64,000 nt of DNA from Chryseobacterium cheonjiense (GCF_012927265.1 NZ_JABBGF010000001.1:186001-250000), one strand, 5' to 3'; counted from the first letter of the stretch, positions 35,855 through 44,391 are shown. Notes: a model not told the origin generated them from the sequence alone. Translations and numbers: made by a program.

Positions 35855-36310
35855 ATGAAAAAAATAATTTTATTTAATTTTTTATTTTCCTATATGGTTT
35901 TCGCTCAACAATATGAAGATTTTTATTATGAAAGAATTGTAAAGTTAGATGGTTTTATAGTGAAAATAGAATCTTATGATAGTAAAACGGGAGTTTATAA
36001 TAGAACCAAATGTTACTTAAATGATTCTTCTAAAGAAGAGATTATAATCCCCATAACTAAAAAGGAAAAAAATGATATATGGAAGCTAAAAAAGGAATTT
36101 GGTAAATTTGTTTATGGTGAATGTACAACCAACAAAAATGTAACGCTTATATCAAATTTTTATTTTGAAAATGAAAAACTTCCTCCAAAATGTATAGAAA
36201 CAAATCAGCAAAAAGAACAATTTATCAAACTTAGTATGGGTTTAAGACTGTTATTAGAATCTAAACCAGAATATAAAAAAGCATTTTACTGGGAATTTAT
36301 CAAAAAGTAA
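35855..36310 (+). CDS. Candidate immunity protein for Rhs zincin toxin
   Basis: A 151-residue exported protein (signal peptide 1-18, ending MVFAQ) with no recognised family. It starts 5 bp after the Rhs stop codon, is very AT-rich like the toxin tail, and is unlike the Rhs core in composition. This is the classic placement of an immunity gene next to a polymorphic toxin. A periplasmic location would fit neutralising a toxin delivered to or active in the envelope. It has two cysteines that could form a disulfide. Immunity function is inference from position. Confidence 0.6.
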   Translation: MKKIILFNFLFSYMVFAQQYEDFYYERIVKLDGFIVKIESYDSKTGVYNRTKCYLNDSSKEEIIIPITKKEKNDIWKLKKEFGKFVYGECTTNKNVTLISNFYFENEKLPPKCIETNQQKEQFIKLSMGLRLLLESKPEYKKAFYWEFIKK

Positions 36311-36347
36311 TTCATTTTATCAGAAAGACGTAATATATTACACAACT

Positions 36348-36839
36348 ATGAAAAAAACAATTTTAGTAAGTCTTGTGGCAATGTCTCAATTAGCATTTTC
36401 ACAAGTAAGTTTATCCAAAAATAAGCTTGTAAAAGACGGGCAGGCCTATAAGGCTTCTCAGTACAAAGAAGTGTTTCAAAATGAGCAGGCTTTGATATAT
36501 TATAAAAAGTACAGAACCAATAGTACCGTATCGCAGATTTTCGGGGCAATAGGAGGTGGCTGTATGGGATATGGGCTGATAAAAGTGTTAGACGGCGGCG
36601 AAAAGCTGGTGAGTGTAGACCAGTATGGCGTAGCCCGTACAGAAAAAACCAAAAACGAAGGCTGGAGCATGGTCGGTATAGGAGCGGGTTTGGTAGCCAT
36701 AGCAATACCTTTCGCTATTTCTTCAAAGAAGAACCTGAACAAAGCCATAGATACAGAAAATGGTAAAGGAACGGCTTTCCGGCCTTACTTTAAGCTGGAA
36801 AATGCAGGTGCAGGTATGGCACTTAGCTATAATTTCTAG
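36348..36839 (+). CDS. Exported glycine-rich membrane-associated protein
   Basis: A 163-residue protein with signal peptide (1-18, ending LAFSQ) and two glycine-rich hydrophobic segments: IFGAIGGGCMGYGLIKVL and MVGIGAGLVAIAIPFAI. It ends in ...GAGMALSYNF, a C-terminal aromatic as in outer-membrane strands. It follows the immunity candidate by 37 bp and precedes the terminator, so it may belong to the Rhs operon. The base composition is closer to the core genome than the toxin tail. Family not recognised. Confidence 0.55.
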   Translation: MKKTILVSLVAMSQLAFSQVSLSKNKLVKDGQAYKASQYKEVFQNEQALIYYKKYRTNSTVSQIFGAIGGGCMGYGLIKVLDGGEKLVSVDQYGVARTEKTKNEGWSMVGIGAGLVAIAIPFAISSKKNLNKAIDTENGKGTAFRPYFKLENAGAGMALSYNF

Positions 36840-36858
36840 GCATCATTTTATAAAAACC

Positions 36859-36890
36859 GACTCCGCTACAATATATTAGCGGAGTCTTTA
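36859..36890 (+). terminator. Terminator of Rhs operon
   Basis: GACTCCGCTA (36859-36868) pairs with TAGCGGAGTC (36877-36886), 8-nt loop, then TTTATTT. Confidence 0.85.
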
Positions 36891-36900
36891 TTTGTTGAAA

Positions 36901-36954
36901 TTATTTTTTCAAAAGCTGTTCTATCATCTTATTTTGCACCTCTGCAAATCTCAT
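36901..36954 (-). pseudogene. 17-codon remnant at island edge
   Basis: A minus-strand frame, ATG 36954 to TAA 36903-36901, encoding MRFAEVQNKMIEQLLKK, three bases after the exonuclease stop. It has a plausible start and amphipathic composition but is too short to judge. It may be the truncated beginning of a gene that used to follow the exonuclease. Confidence 0.3.
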
Positions 36955-36956
36955 CC

Positions 36957-36983
36957 TTTAAAATCTGCTTGATAACTGAATTT
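36957..36983. repeat. 27-bp direct repeat, right copy
   Basis: Identical to 27605-27631. Here it is functional sequence: the last codons and stop of the exonuclease gene. Confidence 0.85.
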
Positions 36984-37722
36984 TTGTAAATACCTTTTTC
37001 GTGTATAAAGGAAATTCAGCGTTCTGAAGCCAGCCGAAGTATCCGAGATCCTTCTGAAAAATAACTTTTACACACTGTCCTTTGTACTTCCCGAAGTTGA
37101 AAACTTCTTCCAGCTTCTCGTTGTATCCAATGAATCCCGCCAGATCCGCATGTTTATTGTGGAAGGAGAACTCGCTCAGTGGCCCGATTTCATTCGGGAT
37201 ATCATCGTACTTTCCGACCTGTGCGTCCAGCACCTCAAAAGTCGCCATTACATCAGCTTCCGCAGAGTGGGCATTTTCCAATGTTTTCCCACAATAGAAC
37301 TGGTAAGCGGCGCTCAGGTTTCTCGGTTCTTTTTTATGGAAAATCGTCTGTGCATCAACCAGTCTGAACTTGCTTAAATCAAAATCAATACCCACTCTCA
37401 ATAGTTCTTCAGCAAGCAGCGGAACATCAAAACGGTTGGAGTTAAAGCCTCCCAAATCACTTCCGGAAAGCATTTCCATAATTTTCGGAGCAATTTCCTT
37501 AAAAGTAGGGGCATCTTTTACATCCTCGTCGTAGATCCCATGAATTTCGCTGCATTCTTTTGGAATTGCCATTTCCGGGTTTACCCTCCATGTTTTGCTT
37601 TCCCTTGATGAATCAGGATTTACCTTTAAAATACAGATCTCAACGATCCTGTCTCTTCCGATGTTGGTTCCTGTGGTTTCTAAATCAAAAATGCAAAGCG
37701 GTTTATGTAATTTTAAATTCAT
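36958..37722 (-). CDS. DnaQ-family 3'-5' exonuclease
   Basis: A 254-residue DEDD exonuclease. ExoI motif: FDLETTGT (Asp-x-Glu); ExoII: GFNSNRFDVPLL; ExoIII: HSAEADVMATFEVL, with His and Asp. The C-terminal part has FNFGKYKGQCV and DLGYFGWLQ, like the small domain behind ExoX-type nucleases, so it is probably a repair exonuclease and not the polymerase proofreading subunit. It is downstream of pssA on the same strand. Its last 27 bp are duplicated at 27605-27631. Confidence 0.87.
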   Translation of the reverse strand: MNLKLHKPLCIFDLETTGTNIGRDRIVEICILKVNPDSSRESKTWRVNPEMAIPKECSEIHGIYDEDVKDAPTFKEIAPKIMEMLSGSDLGGFNSNRFDVPLLAEELLRVGIDFDLSKFRLVDAQTIFHKKEPRNLSAAYQFYCGKTLENAHSAEADVMATFEVLDAQVGKYDDIPNEIGPLSEFSFHNKHADLAGFIGYNEKLEEVFNFGKYKGQCVKVIFQKDLGYFGWLQNAEFPLYTKKVFTKIQLSSRF

Positions 37723-37828
37723 TTTAATTGCTTTTAGCTAATGGCAAGGGCTACCTGCTTCTCGCCTGTGTTTATTTTAAAAATTGAGAATATGAGTTTG
37801 AAAACGGGAACTCCCATCTTCAATCATT

Positions 37829-38542
37829 TTATTTTAATTGTTTCTGAAAAATAATGGAGATAAAAATATAATAAATAATCACCACCGGAATTCCGACCGT
37901 TTTAAATATGGCCAAAATAGCAACTGCACCTATCAGCAATGCTAATTTGGGATAATTATCCTGCAGCTTCATTGATTTGAATTTCATGGCGATCATTTTG
38001 ATCGGTGAAATCAGAAGCCATGATGAAAGTACTGTTAAGATAAGCATTAAAATACTGTTATTTACTATATTAACAAATATTTCTTCATGTCTGAAAGCGT
38101 AATATAATCCAAAAATAAGTATTGTATTGCTGGGTGTATTTAATCCTTTAAAGTAGTATTTCTGCTCTTCATCAAGATTGAAAATAGCCAGTCTCAGGCA
38201 GGAAAAAAGCGTAATCAGAAAACCTATATAAGAAATTGCAAAAGGCAAATGAAATCCTGAAATCTCACTTCCGAAAGGCTCCAGCATTTTAAACATAGCC
38301 AATCCCGGAACTACCCCGAAACTTACCATATCTGCCAGAGAATCCAGCTGTACTCCAAGATTGGAGTTTGATTTCAGGGCTCTGGCTACAAAACCATCGA
38401 AAAAATCTAAAATCAACGAAATAATAATACAGACCGCTGTTGTCTGATAATCTCCTGATATAAGATGCACTGCGCCTACACAGCCCGAAAACAGGTTTCC
38501 CAATGTGATGGCGTTGGCCAGATTGTTTTTAATGAAATTCAT
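37829..38542 (-). CDS. pssA: CDP-diacylglycerol-serine O-phosphatidyltransferase
   Basis: A 237-residue membrane enzyme making phosphatidylserine, the precursor of phosphatidylethanolamine. The CDP-alcohol phosphotransferase signature is complete: Asp46, Asp49-Gly50, Ala53-Arg54, Gly63, Asp67 and Asp71. Six to eight hydrophobic helices follow. The N-terminus MNFIKNNLANAITLGNLFSG is typical of PssA of Bacteroidetes. It precedes the exonuclease gene by 106 bp, and no psd gene is adjacent. Confidence 0.9.
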   Translation of the reverse strand: MNFIKNNLANAITLGNLFSGCVGAVHLISGDYQTTAVCIIISLILDFFDGFVARALKSNSNLGVQLDSLADMVSFGVVPGLAMFKMLEPFGSEISGFHLPFAISYIGFLITLFSCLRLAIFNLDEEQKYYFKGLNTPSNTILIFGLYYAFRHEEIFVNIVNNSILMLILTVLSSWLLISPIKMIAMKFKSMKLQDNYPKLALLIGAVAILAIFKTVGIPVVIIYYIFISIIFQKQLK

Positions 38543-38570
38543 AACACAAAATTAAAACAATTAATTAATT

Positions 38571-38606
38571 TACCAATGTAACAGTTTGTACAATGTAACA
38601 ATATTA
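38571..38606. repeat. Imperfect tandem repeat
   Basis: Two adjacent units of the type ACCAATGTAACAGTTTGT / ACAATGTAACAATATT just upstream of the LTA-synthase-like gene promoter. Confidence 0.5.
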
Positions 38607-38640
38607 TACTCTTTCATTGTGTCATAGGTATATCGGTATA

Positions 38641-38669
38641 TTGTCACATCAATTTTTGATGTAAATTTG
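38641..38669 (+). promoter_or_regulatory. Promoter of LTA-synthase-like gene, leaderless
   Basis: -33 element TTG (38641-38643), 18-nt spacer, -7 box TAAATTTG (38662-38669), then 4 nt to ATG 38674. Confidence 0.75.
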
Positions 38670-38673
38670 CGGC

Positions 38674-40605
38674 ATGAAATTTTTTAAAGAATTTAGAAAA
38701 CAGGAAGTTCTGGTGCTTTTGTACAGGATCTTTTTAGCCTATTTTTTCTATCAGATTGCGCGTTTTTTATTCTGGTATTTCAACCGGGATTTAATAAGAA
38801 TTGATTCTCTGGCCGATTACTTTAGTCTTTCCTTCCATGGGATTGCCTTCGACACCACCGCAATTTTATACGTCAATGCACTTTTTATCCTGCTAAGTAT
38901 TGTTCCTGTGGTCATCAATACAAAAAAAGGATACCAAAGGGTTCTTTTCTGGCTGTACTTCATCACCAACGGAATAGCTTACGCTATGAACTTCGGTGAT
39001 ATGGTGTATTTCAGGTTTTCCCAGATGAGGCTTACTTCTGCCGCTCTGCAGGTGGCACAGCATGAAAACAATATTTTCAAAGTTTTTACATCCTCAATCG
39101 TTCAGAATCCATTCGTAATTATTTGGTTTGTTCTTTTGATGGCACTGTGGATTTTTCTCTATAAAAAAATAAAAGTTCAGGAAAATAAGCCTGATCGATT
39201 GGTTCCGTATTTCGTGTGGTCGGTTATAACACTTTGCTTAACTGCTGTTTTGGCTGTCGGCGGAATACGCGGAGATTTCAAGCACAGTACGAGACCGATC
39301 AACCTGGTGGATGCCAACCGCTTTGTTAAGCTGCCTTCCCAGGGAAACATGGTGCTGAACAGCACATTCTCGTTTTTCAGGACTTTGAATACGAACAATT
39401 TTAAAGAAGTCCATTTTGTAGATGAAAAGTTTATAGAAGATAATATTCATCCATATAAAATATATGAAAGAAATGTATCGGAAAAACCCAATATTGTTAT
39501 TTTTATTGTAGAATCTTTCGGAAGAGAATATTCCGGAGCCTTCAATAAGGATAAGAATATTAAAGATTATGTTTCCTATACGCCGTTTATTGACAGTCTC
39601 GCAGGGCAGAGTCTTATTTTCCCGAATACTTTTGCCAATGGGCGGCAGTCCATTCACGGGATGAGTTCTGTACTTGCCGGAATTCCGAGTCTTACTGATG
39701 CCTTTACCAGTTCGCCATACTCCAACCAGAAAATACAGTCAATTGTTTCCGTCTGTAATGAGATGGGCTACGATACCTCTTTCTATCACGGGGCTCCGAA
39801 TGGCTCCATGGGGTTTTTAGGCTTTGGAAATATTCTTGGCTTTAAACATTATTTCGGTAAAACGGAATATAATAATGACAATGATTTCGATGGGATGTGG
39901 GCAATCTGGGATGAGCCGTTTTTGCAATATTTTGCTAAAAATACAGGGAAAAAGCAACCATTCATGGCGACCGTTTTCACAGCCTCTTCGCACCATCCGT
40001 TCAAGATCCCCGAAAAATATAACGGAAAATTCAGGAAAGGAAAAAATCAGATGCACGAACCTATCCAATATACCGATTATGCTATAAAGGAGTATTTCGA
40101 AACAGCCAAAAAGCAGCCTTGGTTTAACAATACCATTTTTGTCTTCACGGGAGATCATACCAATGAGGTATATTATCCTGAATATGAGAAAATTATGAAT
40201 CGATTTGCAGTTCCTTTGATTTTCTATTCTCCCAATCCTGAATATCATCTTAAAGGAGTAAATTCTGAATTCGCCCAGCAGATCGATATCTATCCTACAT
40301 TAGCTGATCTGATAGGGTATAATAAGAAGATCAGGAGTTGGGGAAGAAGTCTGGTAAGCGGTAAACAGGAATTGCCGATCATTGCCAATTCGGATGGGTC
40401 TGTGGAGCAGTTCATTATCGGAAATTATATTTACCGTTTTGACGGCAAAGAAGTAGTGGGCGTTTTTGATAAAACAGATCTCGGACTGGAAAAAAATCTT
40501 ATGGATCAGTTGAAAAATAAGCCTGAAATACAGAAAGGGATACTGACTGCCAAAGCATGGTATCAGGATTATATGAACAGGGTGATCAACAGAAAATTAC
40601 ATTAA
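38674..40605 (+). CDS. LTA synthase/sulfatase-family membrane transferase
   Basis: A 643-residue protein with about five N-terminal membrane helices (to residue about 190) and a large external sulfatase-fold domain. Motifs: NIVIFIVESFGREYSG (metal-binding Glu), GRQSIHGMSS with a serine (Ser326) at the place of the catalytic threonine of LtaS, TASSHHPF, and FTGDHTNE (Asp-His metal ligands). Gram-negative members transfer phosphoglycerol or phosphoethanolamine to glycans or lipid A. The substrate here is unknown. The start is fixed by a promoter 4 nt upstream. Confidence 0.85.
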   Translation: MKFFKEFRKQEVLVLLYRIFLAYFFYQIARFLFWYFNRDLIRIDSLADYFSLSFHGIAFDTTAILYVNALFILLSIVPVVINTKKGYQRVLFWLYFITNGIAYAMNFGDMVYFRFSQMRLTSAALQVAQHENNIFKVFTSSIVQNPFVIIWFVLLMALWIFLYKKIKVQENKPDRLVPYFVWSVITLCLTAVLAVGGIRGDFKHSTRPINLVDANRFVKLPSQGNMVLNSTFSFFRTLNTNNFKEVHFVDEKFIEDNIHPYKIYERNVSEKPNIVIFIVESFGREYSGAFNKDKNIKDYVSYTPFIDSLAGQSLIFPNTFANGRQSIHGMSSVLAGIPSLTDAFTSSPYSNQKIQSIVSVCNEMGYDTSFYHGAPNGSMGFLGFGNILGFKHYFGKTEYNNDNDFDGMWAIWDEPFLQYFAKNTGKKQPFMATVFTASSHHPFKIPEKYNGKFRKGKNQMHEPIQYTDYAIKEYFETAKKQPWFNNTIFVFTGDHTNEVYYPEYEKIMNRFAVPLIFYSPNPEYHLKGVNSEFAQQIDIYPTLADLIGYNKKIRSWGRSLVSGKQELPIIANSDGSVEQFIIGNYIYRFDGKEVVGVFDKTDLGLEKNLMDQLKNKPEIQKGILTAKAWYQDYMNRVINRKLH

Positions 40606-40768
40606 CACTGAAAATTTTTGGAATTATATTTTAACTAATCGAATGAAAGCATATCTATAATAATGTATGTTCGGGATAATAAAACCTTTTGCTATATGAA
40701 AATTAATTTCTATTTTTAGCAATATATAGACAACGAAATAATATATTTAAAATTAAAACTATAAAAAT

Positions 40769-41185
40769 ATGAGAAAATTATTATTAACATTTATTCTTTC
40801 TTTCATTGGCGTTTTATCGTTCGCCCAGATCGAAGGAAAATGGAAAACGATAGATGACGAAACAAAACAGGCAAAATCTATTGTGGAAATCTATAAAAAA
40901 GGTGACCAGTATTACGGGAAAGTTTCCCAGCTTTTAATAAAACCTGCCAACCCGAATTGTGTAGACTGTAAAGACGACAGAAAAAACAAGCCTATTCTTG
41001 GGATGGAAATCATCAGAGGACTGAAAAAAGATGGTGATGAATTCACTGGAGGTACAATTACTGATCCAAAAACAGGAAAAACCTATAAATGCACCATTAA
41101 AAGAGAAGGCGATAATCTTAATGTAAGAGGTTATCTCGGATTTTCTCTTCTTGGAAGAACACAAACCTGGCATAAGGTTAATTAA
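40769..41185 (+). CDS. DUF2147 domain exported protein
   Basis: A 138-residue exported protein: signal peptide (1-19, ending VLSFAQ), then the DUF2147 lipocalin-like domain with IEGKWKTIDDET, the internal CVDCKDD pair of cysteines, GMEIIRGLK, and the end LRG-like NVRGYLGFSLLGRTQTW. Members are periplasmic and sometimes annotated as SIGNAL/secreted growth-related proteins; no function is established. Own terminator follows. Confidence 0.87.
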   Translation: MRKLLLTFILSFIGVLSFAQIEGKWKTIDDETKQAKSIVEIYKKGDQYYGKVSQLLIKPANPNCVDCKDDRKNKPILGMEIIRGLKKDGDEFTGGTITDPKTGKTYKCTIKREGDNLNVRGYLGFSLLGRTQTWHKVN

Positions 41186-41209
41186 TTTAGCACGAATAAA
41201 AAATAATAC

Positions 41210-41240
41210 ACGGCATTTCAGAAATGAAATGCCGTTTTTG
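41210..41240 (+). terminator. Terminator of DUF2147 gene
   Basis: ACGGCATTTC (41210-41219), loop AGAAAT, GAAATGCCGT (41226-41235), T run. Confidence 0.9.
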
Positions 41241-41262
41241 TTATCTAATAATAAAAAAACAC

Positions 41263-41270
41263 TATTTTTG
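41263..41270 (+). promoter_or_regulatory. -7 box of pdhB
   Basis: TATTTTTG, 23 nt before ATG 41294. Confidence 0.7.
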
Positions 41271-41293
41271 TACTCTAAATTTTTCAAATAAAT

Positions 41294-42274
41294 ATGGCAG
41301 AATATACTTTTCGTGAGGTAATTGCACAGGCAATGAGCGAGGAAATGCGTAAAGACGAATCCATCTTTTTAATGGGGGAGGAAGTAGCAGAATACAACGG
41401 TGCATATAAAGCTTCAAAAGGAATGCTTGATGAATTTGGTCCAAAGAGAGTAATCGATACACCTATTGCGGAGCTGGGTTTTACAGGAATTGCTGTAGGA
41501 GCTGCGATGAATGGTAACAGACCAATTGTAGAGTATATGACATTCAATTTTTCATTGGTTGGTATTGATCAGATTATCAATAATGCGGCAAAAATCCGCC
41601 AGATGAGTGGTGGGCAATGGAATTGTCCTATTGTTTTCCGCGGTCCTACTGCTTCCGCAGGTCAATTGGGAGCCACTCACTCTCAGGCTTTCGAAAACTG
41701 GTTTGCCAATATTCCTGGGCTAAAAGTAGTGGTTCCATCAAACCCATATGATGCAAAAGGATTATTGAAAACAGCAATTCAGGATAACGACCCAGTTATT
41801 TTCATGGAATCTGAACAGATGTATGGCGATAAAATGGAAATTCCTGAAGAAGAATATTACTTACCGATCGGAAAGGCTGATATCAAAAGAGAAGGATCAG
41901 ATGTAACATTGGTTTCTTTCGGTAAAATCATGAAACTTGCCATTCAGGCTGCTGAAGATTTGTCTAAAGAAGGAATTTCCGTGGAAGTGATTGATCTTAG
42001 AACAGTTCGTCCTTTGGATTATGATACGGTTTTAGCTTCCGTTAAAAAGACAAACAGACTTGTTGTTCTGGAAGAAGCATGGCCTTTTGGTTCTGTGGCT
42101 TCAGAAATTACTTATATGGTACAGCAGAAAGCGTTTGATTATCTTGACGCTCCGATTAAGAGAATTACCACTCCGGATGCTCCTGCACCTTACTCCGCTG
42201 CCTTGTTTGCTGAATGGTTCCCGAAACTTGAAAAAGTGAAAGAAGAAATCAAAAAAGCGATGTACGTTAAATAA
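41294..42274 (+). CDS. pdhB: Pyruvate dehydrogenase E1 component, beta subunit
   Basis: A 326-residue E1-beta subunit with the transketolase pyrimidine-binding domain (about 1-180: FLMGEEVAEYNGAYKAS, GPTASAGQLGATHSQ) and the C-terminal domain (about 195-320: DVTLVSFGKIMKLA, EVIDLRTVRPLD). It forms a heterotetramer with E1-alpha to decarboxylate pyruvate using thiamine diphosphate. No pdhA or E2 gene is adjacent; it is a separate transcription unit, as its own promoter and terminator show. Another branched-chain 2-oxoacid specificity cannot be fully excluded. Confidence 0.9.
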   Translation: MAEYTFREVIAQAMSEEMRKDESIFLMGEEVAEYNGAYKASKGMLDEFGPKRVIDTPIAELGFTGIAVGAAMNGNRPIVEYMTFNFSLVGIDQIINNAAKIRQMSGGQWNCPIVFRGPTASAGQLGATHSQAFENWFANIPGLKVVVPSNPYDAKGLLKTAIQDNDPVIFMESEQMYGDKMEIPEEEYYLPIGKADIKREGSDVTLVSFGKIMKLAIQAAEDLSKEGISVEVIDLRTVRPLDYDTVLASVKKTNRLVVLEEAWPFGSVASEITYMVQQKAFDYLDAPIKRITTPDAPAPYSAALFAEWFPKLEKVKEEIKKAMYVK

Positions 42275-42292
42275 TTAACATAATTATAGAGA

Positions 42293-42317
42293 AAAACTTC
42301 CGAAAGGAAGTTTTTTC
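42293..42317 (+). terminator. Terminator of pdhB
   Basis: AAAACTTCC (42293-42301), GAAA tetraloop, GGAAGTTTT (42306-42314), T. Confidence 0.9.
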
Positions 42318-42353
42318 ATTTATTATATTCATGAAGAAAAATTCTTGGGGTTG

Positions 42354-42372
42354 TAAATTTGATTTAAATTTG
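42354..42372 (+). promoter_or_regulatory. Tandem -7 boxes of kup
   Basis: Two exact TAAATTTG boxes 11 bp apart (42354-42361 and 42365-42372), with a TTG at 42345-42347 17 nt before the second. ATG is at 42397. Confidence 0.65.
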
Positions 42373-42396
42373 CGCTCTTAAAATAAATTAGCTGAT

Positions 42397-44391
42397 ATGG
42401 CAGAAGTTGCAGAAGGCGGTCATCACTTTGACATTAAGAAGCTTTCTTTCATTGGAGTTTTGGTTTCTCTGGGTATTGTTTTCGGAGATATCGGTACTTC
42501 TCCGCTTTACGTAATGAAAGCGATCGTCAACGCAAGAGAAAGCGGAAGCACGATGCCTTTTAACGAATATATTGAAGGTGCTCTTTCCTGTATTATATGG
42601 ACGCTTACCCTTCAGACAACCATCAAATATGTTATTATTGCACTTCGGGCAGATAACAAAGGAGAAGGTGGGATTCTTGCCTTATTCTCATTGGTGAAAA
42701 ACCTTAAAAAAGGCTGGCTTTATCTTATTGCTATTGTAGGAGCGGCAGCACTTATTGCTGATGGGGTTATTACTCCTTCTCTTACCGTAATGTCGGCCAT
42801 TGAAGGTCTTGAAATTTACAATCCGCACACACCGGTAGTTCCTATTACCATTGGAATTTTAATTATTATCTTTTTTGTCCAGCAGTTTGGAACCAGCTTT
42901 ATCGGGAAATTTTTCGGACCTGTAATGGTCATCTGGTTTCTGGTTTTAGGTGGATTAGGGGTGTCTCACTTAAGCGAAAATATGGAAATCCTGAGATCAT
43001 TTAACCCATATTATGCTTATAAATTGATTGCTAACTCTCCCAGTGCCATTGTTATTTTAGGAGCTGTTTTTCTTTGTACCACGGGAGCAGAAGCACTGTA
43101 TTCAGACCTGGGACACTGTGGCGCCAAAAATATCAGGGTAAGCTGGGGATTTGTAAAAGTTATGCTGATTCTAAACTATCTCGGTCAGGGAGCATGGCTT
43201 TTAACAAACTATAATAAGCCCGGTTTTTCTGTTGTTAATCCTTTCTTCGGAATTATGGAAGAATGGATGGTAATTCCCGGAGTTATTCTGGCAACTGCAG
43301 CGGCAATTATTGCGAGTCAGGCTTTGATTACCGGTTCATTTACCATCTTCTCCGAAGCGATGTCACTGAACTTATGGCCCAATCAGAAAATTGATTATCC
43401 TTCAGGGGTTAAAGGGCAGATGTATATCCCAAGAATCAACTGGGGGCTTCTTCTGTTCTGTATCATTGTAGTCCTTCACTTTAAAGAATCCGGAAAAATG
43501 GAGGCGGCTTACGGATTATCAATTACCGTAACCATGCTCATGACGACCGTTTTGCTTGTTTTCTGGCTGTTAAAACACAGGGTGAACAAATTATTCATAC
43601 TGGTTTTCGCATTGGTATATATGGCAATCGAACTCGGATTTTTCAGTGCCAATATCATTAAATTCTTTGATGGAGGCTGGATTACCGTAATTCTGGCAGG
43701 ATTTATCGGAGTATGTATGTATGCCTGGTATAACGGAAGATCGATCAAAACAAAATTTATTAAGTTTATCAAGCTGGAAAATTATATTCCGATCATTAAA
43801 GATATGAAGCTTGACGAAACGATACCAAAATATGCTACTAACCTGGCGTATCTCAGCAGGGCTAAAAGAAATGACGAAATAGAATCGAAAATTATTTATT
43901 CCATCATCAAGAAACAGCCTAAAAGAGCTGATCATTATTTCATCCTAAGCATTACCAATCAGGAAGATCCGTATACTTTCAAATATGCTGTCGACGAGGT
44001 GCTTCCGGGAACAATTTATAAGATCAATTTTATGCTCGGATTTAAAATTGACAGAAGAATCAATGATTACTTTGATATGGTGCTGAGAGATCTTATGGCA
44101 GATGGAACTATCCCGTCACGAAGCAGCCATCCTTCACTCAGAGCTCATAATATTCCTCCGGATCTGAAGTATGTGATAATAGATAATACCTATATCAATG
44201 ATATTCTTCTTACCGTAAAAGAGAAAATTATCCTTAATATTTATAATTTCGTTAAGTACATCGGAAGCGATGATTTCAAGGCTTGGGGAATCACTTCACA
44301 CAATGTGGTGGTAGAGTCTGCACCGATGACGGAAGACTGTGTAAGTAAGTCGAGAATCGAGCAATGCGGTTTTATCCGTCACAATAGTTAA
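42397..44391 (+). CDS. kup: KUP family potassium uptake protein
   Basis: A 664-residue potassium-proton symporter of the KUP/HAK/KT family. The N-terminal motif GVVFGDIGTSPLYV is present as GIVFGDIGTSPLYVMKA (about 28-44), followed by twelve membrane helices to about residue 440 and a cytosolic tail. GAxFLxxTGAEALY (GAVFLCTTGAEALYSDLGH) is the second family signature. Length and motifs are standard. It is expressed from an unusual pair of -7 boxes. Confidence 0.94.
   Translation: MAEVAEGGHHFDIKKLSFIGVLVSLGIVFGDIGTSPLYVMKAIVNARESGSTMPFNEYIEGALSCIIWTLTLQTTIKYVIIALRADNKGEGGILALFSLVKNLKKGWLYLIAIVGAAALIADGVITPSLTVMSAIEGLEIYNPHTPVVPITIGILIIIFFVQQFGTSFIGKFFGPVMVIWFLVLGGLGVSHLSENMEILRSFNPYYAYKLIANSPSAIVILGAVFLCTTGAEALYSDLGHCGAKNIRVSWGFVKVMLILNYLGQGAWLLTNYNKPGFSVVNPFFGIMEEWMVIPGVILATAAAIIASQALITGSFTIFSEAMSLNLWPNQKIDYPSGVKGQMYIPRINWGLLLFCIIVVLHFKESGKMEAAYGLSITVTMLMTTVLLVFWLLKHRVNKLFILVFALVYMAIELGFFSANIIKFFDGGWITVILAGFIGVCMYAWYNGRSIKTKFIKFIKLENYIPIIKDMKLDETIPKYATNLAYLSRAKRNDEIESKIIYSIIKKQPKRADHYFILSITNQEDPYTFKYAVDEVLPGTIYKINFMLGFKIDRRINDYFDMVLRDLMADGTIPSRSSHPSLRAHNIPPDLKYVIIDNTYINDILLTVKEKIILNIYNFVKYIGSDDFKAWGITSHNVVVESAPMTEDCVSKSRIEQCGFIRHNS

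Larger units (their letters stand above)
27632..36956. mobile_element. Accessory island with Rhs toxin cassette
   Basis: 9.3 kb between two perfect 27-bp direct repeats, inserted between exonuclease and DUF2007 genes that appear to have been adjacent. Contents: DUF6261, T9SS-like small protein, Rhs protein with zincin tail, immunity candidate, glycine-rich exported protein and a 17-codon remnant. No integrase or transposase is encoded, so the mechanism of insertion is not visible. Confidence 0.65.
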
